A stretch of DNA of 64,000 nt from an uncultured Oscillospiraceae bacterium (lineage in GTDB: Bacteria; Bacillota; Clostridia; Oscillospirales; Acutalibacteraceae). The stretch's first letter is position 1; each line of letters starts with the position of its first letter. The notes below the pieces were generated by a model. The model made no database searches, was not told where the DNA came from, and worked only from the letters and a program-made list of their open reading frames with translations. The stretch is taken from NCBI GenBank assembly GCA_900553255.1, contig USCI01000001.1, positions 20,266 to 84,265 of the forward strand. The letters run 5' to 3'. A program made the position numbers and the translations under genes. Shown in pieces: positions 32,730 through 41,554 of this stretch.

Positions 32730-32781
32730 AATCTCCTTGTTTTAGTAATAGTGATACTATTATCTGTAAAACAAGGAGATT
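32730..32781 (-). promoter_or_regulatory. 52-bp palindrome covering the spoVT ribosome binding site
   Basis: Outer arms of 15 bp (32730-32744 and 32767-32781) and inner arms TAATAGT/ACTATTA (32746-32752 and 32756-32762) are all perfect. In an mRNA started upstream, the far arm would pair with AAACAAGGAGATT and hide the Shine-Dalgarno sequence. Confidence 0.75.
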
Positions 32782-32910
32782 TATACGCTATAGGATATTT
32801 TTAAGGCAAGTCACGAAGTATAGGCAAAAACTGTAGCCGGAGTCTGCGAAATATTTTGAACAGTGCAAACTCGACGTGACATAAAATGATTTTTCTATTT
32901 TTGAAACGCA

Positions 32911-33846
32911 TCAACTGCGATTCTTCCGATACTTGGATGGAGCAGCGCCGTAATACCGTTCAAACACTCTGGTAAAGGACGACGCATCAGGAAAACCGAC
33001 TGCGGCACCGATTTGAGTAACACTGAGGGAAGATTCCGTAAGCATCTGCTTCGCGTGGGTCAGACGGCACAGTAAAAGATATTCATGCGGTGCTATTCCC
33101 GTAACACGGCGGAACAACTTTGAAAAATAAGGTCGGGATAAAAAGCACTGTTGTGCCAACTGATCTACATTGAGCGGTTCACGATAATGCGTCTTGATGT
33201 AGGTAATACTGTTTCCTATCAACTGCCGTGACAATTCCGAAACAGTATCACAGCAATCCTCGTCACCAAGCAGTGCGACCAAAATGGCATAGATCTCACC
33301 TGACAAAAGCGCACCTGCACCGAGCGGTGGCTGCTCCATCATAGCAAGAATCCGATCGGTATGCTCAATCACATTTAAGAACGTCGGGGATGTAGGTATC
33401 ATCATAGGTCCACTTTTCTTTTGCAGATGTGAGGTGTACTGCTCGCGCATTGCACCGCCCCAATGAATATATTTGAACGCCCAGCCCTCCTCCAAAGAAT
33501 AGTAACTGTGCGGCGTTTCGGCATCCAATATAGCAACCGTTCCTGCCGTCAGAAGGTAGGTTTTTTCGCGATAAAGCAGTTCCCCGCGACCCGACAGCGT
33601 CATCATAAGCAGTGTATCGCCGCAGACCCGTTGTCTAATCGCATAGCTTTTTTTGGTAACATAGTGCCCTGCATAGTGCGGCGTAAAAAACAGCTTCTCA
33701 TGTTCATCCGATGCAATATAGATGTGCCGCAGAGTATATATAGAGTTTTCTGTTTCCGCAACCGGAATTCGATCATTTATCATACAAGTCGGCAAATTTA
33801 TCCCTCCAAGATTACAAAACGTAAAAAATCGGATACATTTTATCAT
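32911..33846 (-). CDS. AraC-family transcriptional regulator
   Basis: 311 residues from ATG 33846 (AAAGGGG upstream). A second plausible start is TTG 33795, which follows GGAGGG. The cupin arm (LMMTLSGRGELLYREKTYLLTAGTVAILDAETPHSYY) and the C-terminal AraC domain (YIKTHYREPLNVDQLAQQCFLSRPYFSKLFRRVTG, SVTQIGAAVGFPDASSFTRVFERYYG) are complete. It is divergent from two glycosidase-like genes at 33941 and 34885 through a 94-nt AT-rich region and probably controls them. Base composition is AT-richer than flanking DNA. Confidence 0.92.
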   Translation of the reverse strand: MIKCIRFFTFCNLGGINLPTCMINDRIPVAETENSIYTLRHIYIASDEHEKLFFTPHYAGHYVTKKSYAIRQRVCGDTLLMMTLSGRGELLYREKTYLLTAGTVAILDAETPHSYYSLEEGWAFKYIHWGGAMREQYTSHLQKKSGPMMIPTSPTFLNVIEHTDRILAMMEQPPLGAGALLSGEIYAILVALLGDEDCCDTVSELSRQLIGNSITYIKTHYREPLNVDQLAQQCFLSRPYFSKLFRRVTGIAPHEYLLLCRLTHAKQMLTESSLSVTQIGAAVGFPDASSFTRVFERYYGAAPSKYRKNRS

Positions 33847-33940
33847 TGCAACCCCTTTATTTGTGTACTATAATCAAAAATAACCATATTAGTATTATAC
33901 TACATTGATGACATTTTGTAAAGAATGCAAGGAGGCAAAT

Positions 33941-34831
33941 ATGAACACGTTCCAAAAATCACCCAATAATCCTATCTATGGCAGTAAGAGCACCGGTACT
34001 CTTTTTGATGTTCTGGTACAGAAAGAGGACGGCAGATTCCGCATGGACTTCTCCTGGCGTTCGAAGAAAGCGCTGGCTGTCGCGTTTTCTGATGATGGTA
34101 GTCATTGGAGTGACCCTCAGATCACACTGCATTGCGATCAGAACACCGGCTGGGAGGATAACAACAACCGCAACTGTGTCGTGCGTATCGGAGACACCTG
34201 GCATATGTGGTATACAGGACAAGCTCGCGGCTATAGCTTTATCGGCTATGCAAAAAGCGACGACGGTCTGCACTTCATGCGTGTCATCGACGAACCCGTT
34301 CTGATCTCCGAGCGACTTTGGGAAGGTATGTCAGTCATGAATCCCTGTGTGTTGTATGAGGATGGCATCTTCAAGATGTGGTATGCCGCAGGGGAAACGT
34401 ATGAGCCGAACGTTCTTGCCTATGCCGAAAGCCACGACGGCATTCACCGGGAAAAGAGTCGAATCAATCCGATTTTTGTCAGAGAAACGAGCAATGACTA
34501 TGAACAGAACCGCGTCGGCGGCTGTCAGGTTCTCCATGTCGAAGGGCTTGGCTATCTGATGTTCTACATCGGCTATGGTGATATCAACACTGCATGCATC
34601 TGTGCCGCACTTTCTCCCGATGGAAAAACGCAATGGAAGCGCTGCAAAAAGAATCCATTAGTCGTACCCGACATCGGTATGTGGGACGAGCATTCCTGTT
34701 ATAAGCCTTCCGCACTGTATGATGAGAATATCGGTGGCTGGCGTATCTGGTATAACGGCCGCAGAAACAGCAACGAATTCATCGGTGAAGCCTTTATGCC
34801 TGGAGATCTGACCGCAGAGGATTTCGGCTGA
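33941..34831 (+). CDS. Five-bladed beta-propeller glycosidase-like protein (GH43/GH32/GH130-type)
   Basis: 296 residues from ATG 33941 with AGGAGG 8 nt upstream; no signal peptide, so cytoplasmic. The propeller blades repeat a W-x-WYxG-type strand: WHMWYTGQARG, FKMWYAAGETY, YLMFYIGYGD and WRIWYNGRRN. Candidate acidic residues are in SDDGSHW, MNPCVLYEDG and the C-terminal EHSCYKPSALYDE. Members of these clans cleave or phosphorolyse beta-linked sugars or fructans; the exact family cannot be fixed by eye. It is the first gene of a two-gene unit with the (alpha/alpha)6 enzyme at 34885. Confidence 0.78.
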   Translation: MNTFQKSPNNPIYGSKSTGTLFDVLVQKEDGRFRMDFSWRSKKALAVAFSDDGSHWSDPQITLHCDQNTGWEDNNNRNCVVRIGDTWHMWYTGQARGYSFIGYAKSDDGLHFMRVIDEPVLISERLWEGMSVMNPCVLYEDGIFKMWYAAGETYEPNVLAYAESHDGIHREKSRINPIFVRETSNDYEQNRVGGCQVLHVEGLGYLMFYIGYGDINTACICAALSPDGKTQWKRCKKNPLVVPDIGMWDEHSCYKPSALYDENIGGWRIWYNGRRNSNEFIGEAFMPGDLTAEDFG

Positions 34832-34884
34832 TTAGAATCCCCGTTACAACATCATTTGTGCAAAAGAAAGGAGATCCGGCGCCA

Positions 34885-36234
34885 ATGACTATTGCATTTC
34901 CAAAGTTTATCTCCTCAGATGAGGATTTAAATGTCACCTATGACTACCGCCGTTCAATATATCAACAGCATATCAAAAAAACGCCCACCGGTCATGTTAT
35001 CACGGAATTTCTTCCGGACGTCCCTTGGGCAGGCGTTTATAATACCATCAGCTGTGCGGCAATGCATCATTTTCGCGAAGGACGCTGGATGCAAAATCCT
35101 TCTGTGCTGACAGAATATGCACAGTTTTGGTGCACGGAAGGCAACCCGCGCCTGTACAGCTTTCCTATTGCCGACAGCATCCTCGCACTGTGTCGGGTGA
35201 CGGGTGATTATTCCACCGCCGATGCGCTTTACTCAAAGCTTTGTGAAATTCACAGCGCATGGGATGACCACAAAACCGCTGACGGTATGTATCGTCAGTC
35301 CTGTGACCGCGACGGTATGGAATATTCCATTTCCGGTGACGGTCTGCGTCCGACGATCAACTCTTATATGTACGCAGACAAGTGTGCATTGTCGTATCTT
35401 GCGCGCCGTGCGAATGACAACACCGCCGCACAGTCCTATGCTGATGATGCTTTTCATTTGCTCGAGCAAATCAATGTGTGTCTGTGGAATGATGAAACCA
35501 ATATGTATGGTGTTGTTTCTGATAACGGTATGATGCAGAACGTTCGCGAGCTGATCGGCTATATTCCGTGGATTTATGGAATTCCGACCGCAAAGCGGGA
35601 CTCCTGCTTTGATAATCTGCTCGATCCATCCTGTTTCGCCTCGCCCTTCGGTCTGCGTACCGCAGACGCTTCCCATCACGATTATCGGAAACCCTACCCG
35701 CATGAATGCCTCTGGAACGGTCCGATTTGGCCATTTGCCTCTTCTCAGACATTGACGGCAGTCATCGAATATCTACACACAGCAGAGGCACCTGTCCTGT
35801 CACCCAAGGATTTTACAGAGCTTATTCTGACCTATGCAAGATCCCACCGCGATACGGACGGCACACCTTATTTGGATGAAAATATGGACCCCGACACAGG
35901 CATCTGGCTCGCACGAGAGATTATGCGCGGATGGAATCGACCCGGTAAGGATCCCACGCGCGGGCGACACTATAATCATTCCACATTTATCGATCTGGTG
36001 ATGACCGGCATCTGCGGCATCCGTCCGTGTGACAGTGATCGTTTGATTCTGCACCCGCTCGGCACTTCACTTGATTGGTTCTCCGCAGAAGATATTCACT
36101 ATCACGGACATGTCCTCTCATTCAGGTGGGACAAAATCGATGGTCTGCGTGTGGATGTGGACGGAACACGGTCGTTTTTTGCTCAAGCAGCTGCGGATGT
36201 TCGTTTGGAGATCCATCTTGCCGACATTGAATGA
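34885..36234 (+). CDS. MGH1/GH63-like (alpha/alpha)6-barrel glycoside hydrolase
   Basis: 449 residues from ATG 34885 (AAAGGAGA 10 nt upstream). Helix-rich repeats with the clan signature ECLWNGPIWPFASSQTL and a C-terminal RGRHYNHSTFIDLVMTGICGIRP followed by a small beta domain. This pattern matches the mannosylglycerate-hydrolase-like/GH63 C-terminal family acting on alpha-glucosides or alpha-mannosides, with inverting chemistry. No signal peptide. It follows the propeller glycosidase by 53 nt under the divergent AraC regulator. Confidence 0.82.
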   Translation: MTIAFPKFISSDEDLNVTYDYRRSIYQQHIKKTPTGHVITEFLPDVPWAGVYNTISCAAMHHFREGRWMQNPSVLTEYAQFWCTEGNPRLYSFPIADSILALCRVTGDYSTADALYSKLCEIHSAWDDHKTADGMYRQSCDRDGMEYSISGDGLRPTINSYMYADKCALSYLARRANDNTAAQSYADDAFHLLEQINVCLWNDETNMYGVVSDNGMMQNVRELIGYIPWIYGIPTAKRDSCFDNLLDPSCFASPFGLRTADASHHDYRKPYPHECLWNGPIWPFASSQTLTAVIEYLHTAEAPVLSPKDFTELILTYARSHRDTDGTPYLDENMDPDTGIWLAREIMRGWNRPGKDPTRGRHYNHSTFIDLVMTGICGIRPCDSDRLILHPLGTSLDWFSAEDIHYHGHVLSFRWDKIDGLRVDVDGTRSFFAQAAADVRLEIHLADIE

Positions 36235-36760
36235 TAAGATCATATGTGTGTAACGAGTTAAGATGAAATTTACCTCGTTTGTGCTATGTATAGTTCAAAA
36301 TTTGCTGGTTTTCATCAAAAATTATTCTTTGAAATTGCCCGAAATCCCAGTGTTTATGCGGCTTTAAGCGACGTTTGTGTTATTATAACACGAGCCTCAA
36401 TCCTTCTGACAATTCCAGTTGCTTTCATCTTAAAAATTCCTTTCTTCCACGATACGCTTTTTTCCATCTATATTCCATGCAGGGATTTCATGGATCGTTC
36501 TTTCCGCTCCCTGCCATCAATGGCAAAAGTAGTATCTGTCTGAACGGAATTTTTATTCAGCGGCAACAGCCATTTTTTCGCATTGAAAGCCAACACTGTC
36601 TGCCCGTACAACCGCGCTTTCCGGCCAAACACCGGACAATGCCCGGACTTTGTCGTTATCCTGAAGCGACCTGGAAAATGTTTCTATATATTCAAAATAC
36701 GGGAACGGAGGCTGAGGTGTTGACCTCAGCCTCCGTTCCCGTATACGGCCGCAAACCATC
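36235..36760. other. Gene-poor intergenic region
   Basis: This 526-nt stretch changes from AT-rich near 36240-36480 to GC-richer near 36600. Short frames at 36286-36543 and 36553-36759 have no ribosome binding sites or recognisable domains. Apart from the hairpin at 36697-36744 I see nothing functional; it may be the decayed right edge of the second island. Confidence 0.5.
36697..36744 (-). terminator. Terminator of the membrane AraC gene
   Basis: A 22-bp perfect stem (arms 36697-36718 and 36723-36744) with a 4-nt loop, followed on the minus strand by TTTTGAAT. It begins 17 nt beyond the stop codon at 36761. Confidence 0.85.
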
Positions 36761-39037
36761 CTAGCGGTATCGCTCGCGGTAATCCCCCATGGTCACGCCC
36801 TGGATTTGCTTGAACTTGCGCAGAAAGGTGGGCACATCCCCATACCCCACCGCCAGCACAATGTCCTTGATCGGCAGGTCGGAATCCCGCAGCAGCTCCG
36901 TTACCCGCGCCATGCGCAGCGCCGCAACATATTGTGCGAACCCGACACCGGTTTTTTTCTTGACCATCCGGCTGATGTAATACACCGAAAGCCCGAAGAT
37001 TTCGGAAAGCTGCGCCAGGCTCAGCTGCGGATCGGTAAAATGCGCATCAATGTAGGCAACCATACGGTCCGCATCCGAAAGCAGCGCCGACCGGTTGCGC
37101 TCGCACAGCGACAAAAGCAGCTGCCGCAGCTGTTCCCGGTTTTCCTCCGGCGAACTGACCCCCAGCATCGCCTTGAAGCGGGCCAGCGATGCGTAGTCTA
37201 TCGGGGTGTCCTTCTCCTGTACGGCATTGAGGATTTCGGTACAGATATATTTGGCCAGAATCACCGAGCTGTTCCCCCGCGTTATGGTTTCCCACAGATC
37301 GTCAAACTGCCGTGCCGCCTCCTGCGCGTCGCCCTGCCGCACACATTGCGCAAGCAGGGAATAATCCGCCGGCGTGCCGGAAAAGGGCTGATTCTGCAGG
37401 CTGGACAGGTGCTCAAAAAAGACCAGGCCGTCCTGCATGCCGTCGGCCAGGTCGGCCGCCGTAAACGCCTCATAATACATCCGGCGGATCTCCGCCGCCG
37501 TACCCTGCCGGCCAGCGCCGGCGCTGCGGATAAACCGCATGGCGGCGTCGGTGCGCTGGGCGTATTCACGCAGCGCGCGGGAAACGGTACTGGCAAGCCA
37601 TGCACAGCCGTCCGGCGTTCCGTTTGCAAGCAGAACAAAACCATCTTCAAAAACCGGTTCAAATATCCACCAGCCGGCAGCTCCGTTTTCCGCCGAACGC
37701 GCCAGCGCGTCCGCAATAAAGGAAAAATCCACCCTGGCCTGCGCCGCCTTATTCTCCTTAAAAACAAGGAGGATAAAGGCCTCTTCCGGGAAACTGACGC
37801 CGCAGGCTTCCGCTTCCCGGAAAATCTCATCCGTATTCCCAAAGTCACCGGCAATCAACCGGCTGAAATACTGCTGCCGCACAATCCCGGCCTGCGCATT
37901 CAGCTGGCTTTTCAGCCGTTCACTGCTTTCGAGTATCGGCTCAATGGTATCCAGCGAACGCTCCAGCAAAGCCAGATCATCCCGGCCGCCGCCTTCCACA
38001 TGCGCGATATCGGCTGCCTTCCGGATGAGCCGCGCAATCGGCCGGTAGTTCCTCCGCGTGAACAGCGCTACCGCGCCGAAAGCCACCAGCAAAACCACGA
38101 TGACCGCCAGCGTCGCTACCAGCAGCACCGGCAGCGAGGCGGCAAAGTAGGCCCTGCGCGGGATGGTTACCGCCAGGACGGTCGGCGCCTGCCCGGAATT
38201 GCAGGCAATGACCGTGAAATCGTCCTGCGTTATGCCGGTCGGTGCATAGGCCGCCGTGTCCAGCACCGTCTGTGCGGAGGCACCCGCCTCCGCTCCGCCG
38301 GACAGCAGCCGGTCGCCCGCAGCGGTGAGCAGCTGCCATCCGGCATATTCGCCTCCCACCCCTTCAAGCATGGCCGTTATTGCTCGGCTGCTGATGCAGA
38401 ACGCCAGACTTCCCTTGCCCTCATAGCTCAGATCGACGGCATACACCAGCATCAGAATATCCGTACGGCTGATCGAGGATGTCTGCAGCTCACAGGAAGG
38501 GATAAAAAGACGGCTGATCCGATGCCGGTTCTCGACAGACAGCCGGAAAACGTCCTGCAGCCCCTGTGCGCCGGTATACAGGGAGGCCGTTTCCGGCGCC
38601 AAATGTGCGGTAAAAAAGCCCGGCGGGTACTGATAAAACTGCCCGAAAAAGGTTTCCCGGTCAACCGTACCGCGGGAAGTATACACCAGCGGGGCATCCA
38701 CCGGATAAAACAGGACCTCCTCTAGGATCGCATATTCCCCGCGGATGCTGCGGATGCGCTCGGAAATCTCCGAATGCGATCCGCTTTCCACCGCTTCCCG
38801 GAAGTTCTGGGCGGTTACCAGGGAGGAAACCGCATAATCAAAATACGAAAACCAGCCGTCCATATATGCACTCACCCGCTGCAGCTCGGCCGCGGTGTCC
38901 TCATTAAACCGCCTGCGGGTGTCCTGATAATACAGCGTATAAAAAAGCAGGCCGACCAGCGACAGCGCGGCCGCAACCACCAGCGACTGCGTGAGAATAA
39001 AACGGAACAGGGTATGCATCGCTGGTTTTTCTTTCAT
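36761..39037 (-). CDS. Membrane-bound AraC-family regulator with extracytoplasmic sensor
   Basis: 758 residues from ATG 39037, which follows GAAAAGGA by 10 nt; the 61-codon upstream extension has no start signals. The layout is: membrane helix (about residues 10-32, FILTQSLVVAAALSLVGLLF), a large extracytoplasmic Cache-like sensor (about 35-295), a second helix (about 300-325, LLVATLAVIVVLLVAFGAVAL), an AraC-associated cytoplasmic region and a C-terminal AraC DNA-binding domain (AYIDAHFTDPQLSLAQLSEIFGLSVYYISRMVKKKTG ... IKDIVLAVGYGDVPTFLRKFKQIQG). Such one-component sensors regulate polysaccharide loci in Firmicutes. It is divergent from the gene at 39340 and likely activates the glycan locus. 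Confidence 0.93.
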   Translation of the reverse strand: MKEKPAMHTLFRFILTQSLVVAAALSLVGLLFYTLYYQDTRRRFNEDTAAELQRVSAYMDGWFSYFDYAVSSLVTAQNFREAVESGSHSEISERIRSIRGEYAILEEVLFYPVDAPLVYTSRGTVDRETFFGQFYQYPPGFFTAHLAPETASLYTGAQGLQDVFRLSVENRHRISRLFIPSCELQTSSISRTDILMLVYAVDLSYEGKGSLAFCISSRAITAMLEGVGGEYAGWQLLTAAGDRLLSGGAEAGASAQTVLDTAAYAPTGITQDDFTVIACNSGQAPTVLAVTIPRRAYFAASLPVLLVATLAVIVVLLVAFGAVALFTRRNYRPIARLIRKAADIAHVEGGGRDDLALLERSLDTIEPILESSERLKSQLNAQAGIVRQQYFSRLIAGDFGNTDEIFREAEACGVSFPEEAFILLVFKENKAAQARVDFSFIADALARSAENGAAGWWIFEPVFEDGFVLLANGTPDGCAWLASTVSRALREYAQRTDAAMRFIRSAGAGRQGTAAEIRRMYYEAFTAADLADGMQDGLVFFEHLSSLQNQPFSGTPADYSLLAQCVRQGDAQEAARQFDDLWETITRGNSSVILAKYICTEILNAVQEKDTPIDYASLARFKAMLGVSSPEENREQLRQLLLSLCERNRSALLSDADRMVAYIDAHFTDPQLSLAQLSEIFGLSVYYISRMVKKKTGVGFAQYVAALRMARVTELLRDSDLPIKDIVLAVGYGDVPTFLRKFKQIQGVTMGDYRERYR

Positions 39038-39339
39038 GCAAACGCCATCCTTTTCGCAGCAGGCCCCTAACCGGAATGTATACGGATTAATTATCGCACA
39101 GAGCTGCCCCGTCCCGCAATGGCCAATTTTTGGATATCGGTAGAGTCTGTTTGGCTTTTTGATTTTGTGGACAAATTTGTGCAAATAATCGCCATTGTGG
39201 GCAAAAAAAACATATTTCAATCAACCCCCGTTTTTGATATGGTTGTTTTGTAAATACGGATTGTTGCCATACCGTTCTGTTTATGATCCGTTTCAAAGGG
39301 GTATCAAATCCCGGCGCCATGAAAAAAGGAGGTCGATTC
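39038..39339. other. Divergent regulatory region of the glycan locus
   Basis: This 302-nt AT-rich stretch separates the membrane AraC gene from the first glycosidase-like gene. It should hold both promoters, but I could not place a convincing sigma-A pair or a catabolite-control site. AAGGAGG at 39326-39332 is the ribosome binding site of the downstream gene. Confidence 0.5.
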
Positions 39340-41229
39340 ATGTATTCCCTGCAGGAACTCGGCAAAGCCTATACCCCCATACACGTCGTCGGAAACGGTC
39401 GGGTATGCGCTTACGGCAACGGCGTGGCTGTCGAGCAGCTGTTTGGCCCGCATTACAGCGCGGCGGTGTTCTGCTCCCTTCTGCCGGCGGGGGAAGCGGC
39501 GCAGGCCGAAACCCGGCGGCTGCCGCAGACCGCCGTTTATGAACACCGGCTGTATGACGCGCACGGGCGGCAGGCGGCGACGATACGCGACTTTGCCGCC
39601 GCGGAGCATACCGCCTTCGTGCGATTGATTGACGGCAGCGTACCCACCGGATGGACGGCACAAACCCGAGCCCCGACCGGCTGGAAGCCGCTTACCCCCG
39701 TCCATCTGACGGGAGCGCGGGCTTTTTGGGGCGAAATTCCGGAGGGTGCTTCCTTTTACGACTACGCGACCGAACCGGGGCGGGTACGCAGCTACATAAC
39801 CCCTACTCCTTCGCTGATGTGTCTGCTGGTGACCGGTGAAGCGGATATCCAAAACGACGGCGCACTCCTGCATCTGCGCATCGGCAGCGGCATGCTGGCG
39901 GCCGTGTTCGCGGCCGATTTCGGCGGGCTGATGGCGGAATGCCGCCGGGTGCTGGATACCGGCGCCCCGGCACTGCTGGAGGCAGCGCTCGCGGATGGCA
40001 GGCGGTTCTCCGCCCGGCGGTCGGCAAACCGGCCGCTTGCCGATCCCAGGCTTGAGGCGGTGGCCGACGATGTTGCGATGCTCATCCGCTGCCAGCAGTC
40101 GGCCTCCGGCGGCATCATGGCCGGACCGCGCTATCATCTGAGCTATGTGCGGGACAACTACGGCACCCACCGGGGGCTGCTGAGCCTGGGCTGTTTTGAC
40201 GAGGCGCGCCGGCTTTTGGGGTTCTATGCCGACACCTTCGCACGCTACGGTGCCGTACACACCGCTCAGGCCACCGATTGCTATGGCTTTCATATCCACG
40301 AGCAGGACGCCGTGGAAATCACTGCATACCTGATGCTCATGGCGGCCGAATACCGGCAGAAAACCGGCGACACCGATACCTTTGCGGCTCTGCTGCCCCT
40401 GATCCGGTGGGCCGCTGCGCAGCAGCATGCACTTCTGAAAAACGGCATGCTCCCGTTCAACGGGGACGAAACCTACATTGCCTGCGGATTGCTGCCCCGC
40501 ACCGTCATCAACAACGGTTCCATGGAGGCCACTGCGCTGTATCACCGGGCATGTGACCGCCTGCTGGCCATGGGAGAGGACGCCGGCCTTACAGCGGCAC
40601 AGCGCAGCATGCTTGCGGCGGACCGGGAAGACATCGAACGGCTTTTTGCCGATAATTTTGTCTGCAGCGGCACCCTCACTGCCAACTGTCCCCGCTATTA
40701 CGCCCCGGGCGAAGCGCCGGCATACCGGCACGGCGTTTACCAGTGCGGTCACGGCATGGGCGGCAATGCCTGCCGCAATCCGGACGGGATCTATGTCTGC
40801 CCCGACTGCGCCGGCAAATCCATCCCCGGGCTGCAGGAAAACACCGAGCGCCGCTTCACCGTCCCATCGGCCGTGCTGATGCCGGCGGTCGCCGGCTCGC
40901 CGCTGATGAGCCGCCCTTATGCGGTAAAAACGGTGCAGACAATGCTGGACCATTTCCGTGCCGGCGGCACCTTAGACGGCAGCAGGCGGATGATCGGCTA
41001 CGAATACGGCGAGCTGCTGTTCGCCCTGCAGGCTGCCGGCTGCGGTACGCCTGCGGATATTGCCGCCATCGGCCGGCAGATGCTGGCGGTGCGGGACGCG
41101 GCCGGCGCCTGGGTGGAGTGCTATGACAACGGGCAGCCGGTGGGCTGCATGTGCCGTCCGTGGGAAAGCGGCATCAACGCCGCCGCACTGCTGGACATCG
41201 CCGGAACGGCAGCATTTCCGGCGGAATAA
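39340..41229 (+). CDS. Putative six-hairpin (GH15-like) glycosidase with a Cys cluster
   Basis: 629 residues from ATG 39340 (AAGGAGG 7 nt upstream); no signal peptide. An N-terminal beta-sandwich (about residues 1-230) precedes an (alpha/alpha)6 barrel with YHLSYVRDNYGTHRGLLSLG and EQDAVEITAYLMLMAAEYRQKTGD, the arrangement of GH15/GH65-like enzymes; Asp and Glu in these strings are candidate catalytic residues. An unusual insertion at about residues 467-490 contains CGHGMGGNAC and CPDC, like a zinc ribbon. First gene after the divergent regulator. The family assignment is by pattern only, so substrate is open. Confidence 0.65.
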   Translation: MYSLQELGKAYTPIHVVGNGRVCAYGNGVAVEQLFGPHYSAAVFCSLLPAGEAAQAETRRLPQTAVYEHRLYDAHGRQAATIRDFAAAEHTAFVRLIDGSVPTGWTAQTRAPTGWKPLTPVHLTGARAFWGEIPEGASFYDYATEPGRVRSYITPTPSLMCLLVTGEADIQNDGALLHLRIGSGMLAAVFAADFGGLMAECRRVLDTGAPALLEAALADGRRFSARRSANRPLADPRLEAVADDVAMLIRCQQSASGGIMAGPRYHLSYVRDNYGTHRGLLSLGCFDEARRLLGFYADTFARYGAVHTAQATDCYGFHIHEQDAVEITAYLMLMAAEYRQKTGDTDTFAALLPLIRWAAAQQHALLKNGMLPFNGDETYIACGLLPRTVINNGSMEATALYHRACDRLLAMGEDAGLTAAQRSMLAADREDIERLFADNFVCSGTLTANCPRYYAPGEAPAYRHGVYQCGHGMGGNACRNPDGIYVCPDCAGKSIPGLQENTERRFTVPSAVLMPAVAGSPLMSRPYAVKTVQTMLDHFRAGGTLDGSRRMIGYEYGELLFALQAAGCGTPADIAAIGRQMLAVRDAAGAWVECYDNGQPVGCMCRPWESGINAAALLDIAGTAAFPAE

Positions 41230-41249
41230 GAAAAAGCCTTCACGGTATG

Positions 41250-41517
41250 AGATAAGCAGGCTCGAACCCGGCCCGCCTTCTCTGGGCAGGACGTCGGCCG
41301 TCTGCGTTTTCGTCCTTGATGGGCGCCAGCCCATCTTCGTTCTCAGCCTTGCCGGACAACGTCCTGCTCCCCAGAGAAGGTCGAAGAATTTCGGAGAGCG
41401 GAAGAAAGGCGGGACAAGGCGCCTGACCGAGGCATGCTGCCGCATGCTAAGGAAAGGCAACGACGGCCGGCTTTTCTTCCGCCGCCGAAATCGTGTCGTG
41501 TTCGTGCCTGCTTATCT
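41250..41517. ncRNA. 268-nt structured intergenic element, candidate RNA or repeat
   Basis: The segment is closed by AGATAAGCAGGC (41250-41261) pairing with its complement at 41506-41517, extended by CGAAC/GTTCG after one mismatch. Inside are two long arms: CCTTCTCTGGG with CAGGACGT (41276-41294) pairing with 41359-41380, capped by the hairpin GATGGGC/GCCCATC (41318-41335), and ATTTCGG with CGGAAGAAA (41388-41407) pairing with 41473-41491, capped by GCATG/CATGC. A frame happens to stay open across it but shows no protein-like features. It could be a regulatory RNA, a processing element or a miniature mobile repeat. Confidence 0.6.
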
Positions 41518-41554
41518 TAACCAAATCATTCAAACAGAGAGGGGTTCCGATCCG

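Noticed and set aside
36553..36759. Possible transposase fragment in the gene-poor region
   Set aside because: The translated text shows no recognisable transposase motif in any frame and no inverted repeats flank it.
41060..41554. Reading frame open through the structured element and fused to the gene at 41555
   Set aside because: The part before 41555 has no ribosome binding site, is Arg-rich, and is explained by the inverted-repeat element; the paralogues begin near residue 1 of the 41555 product.
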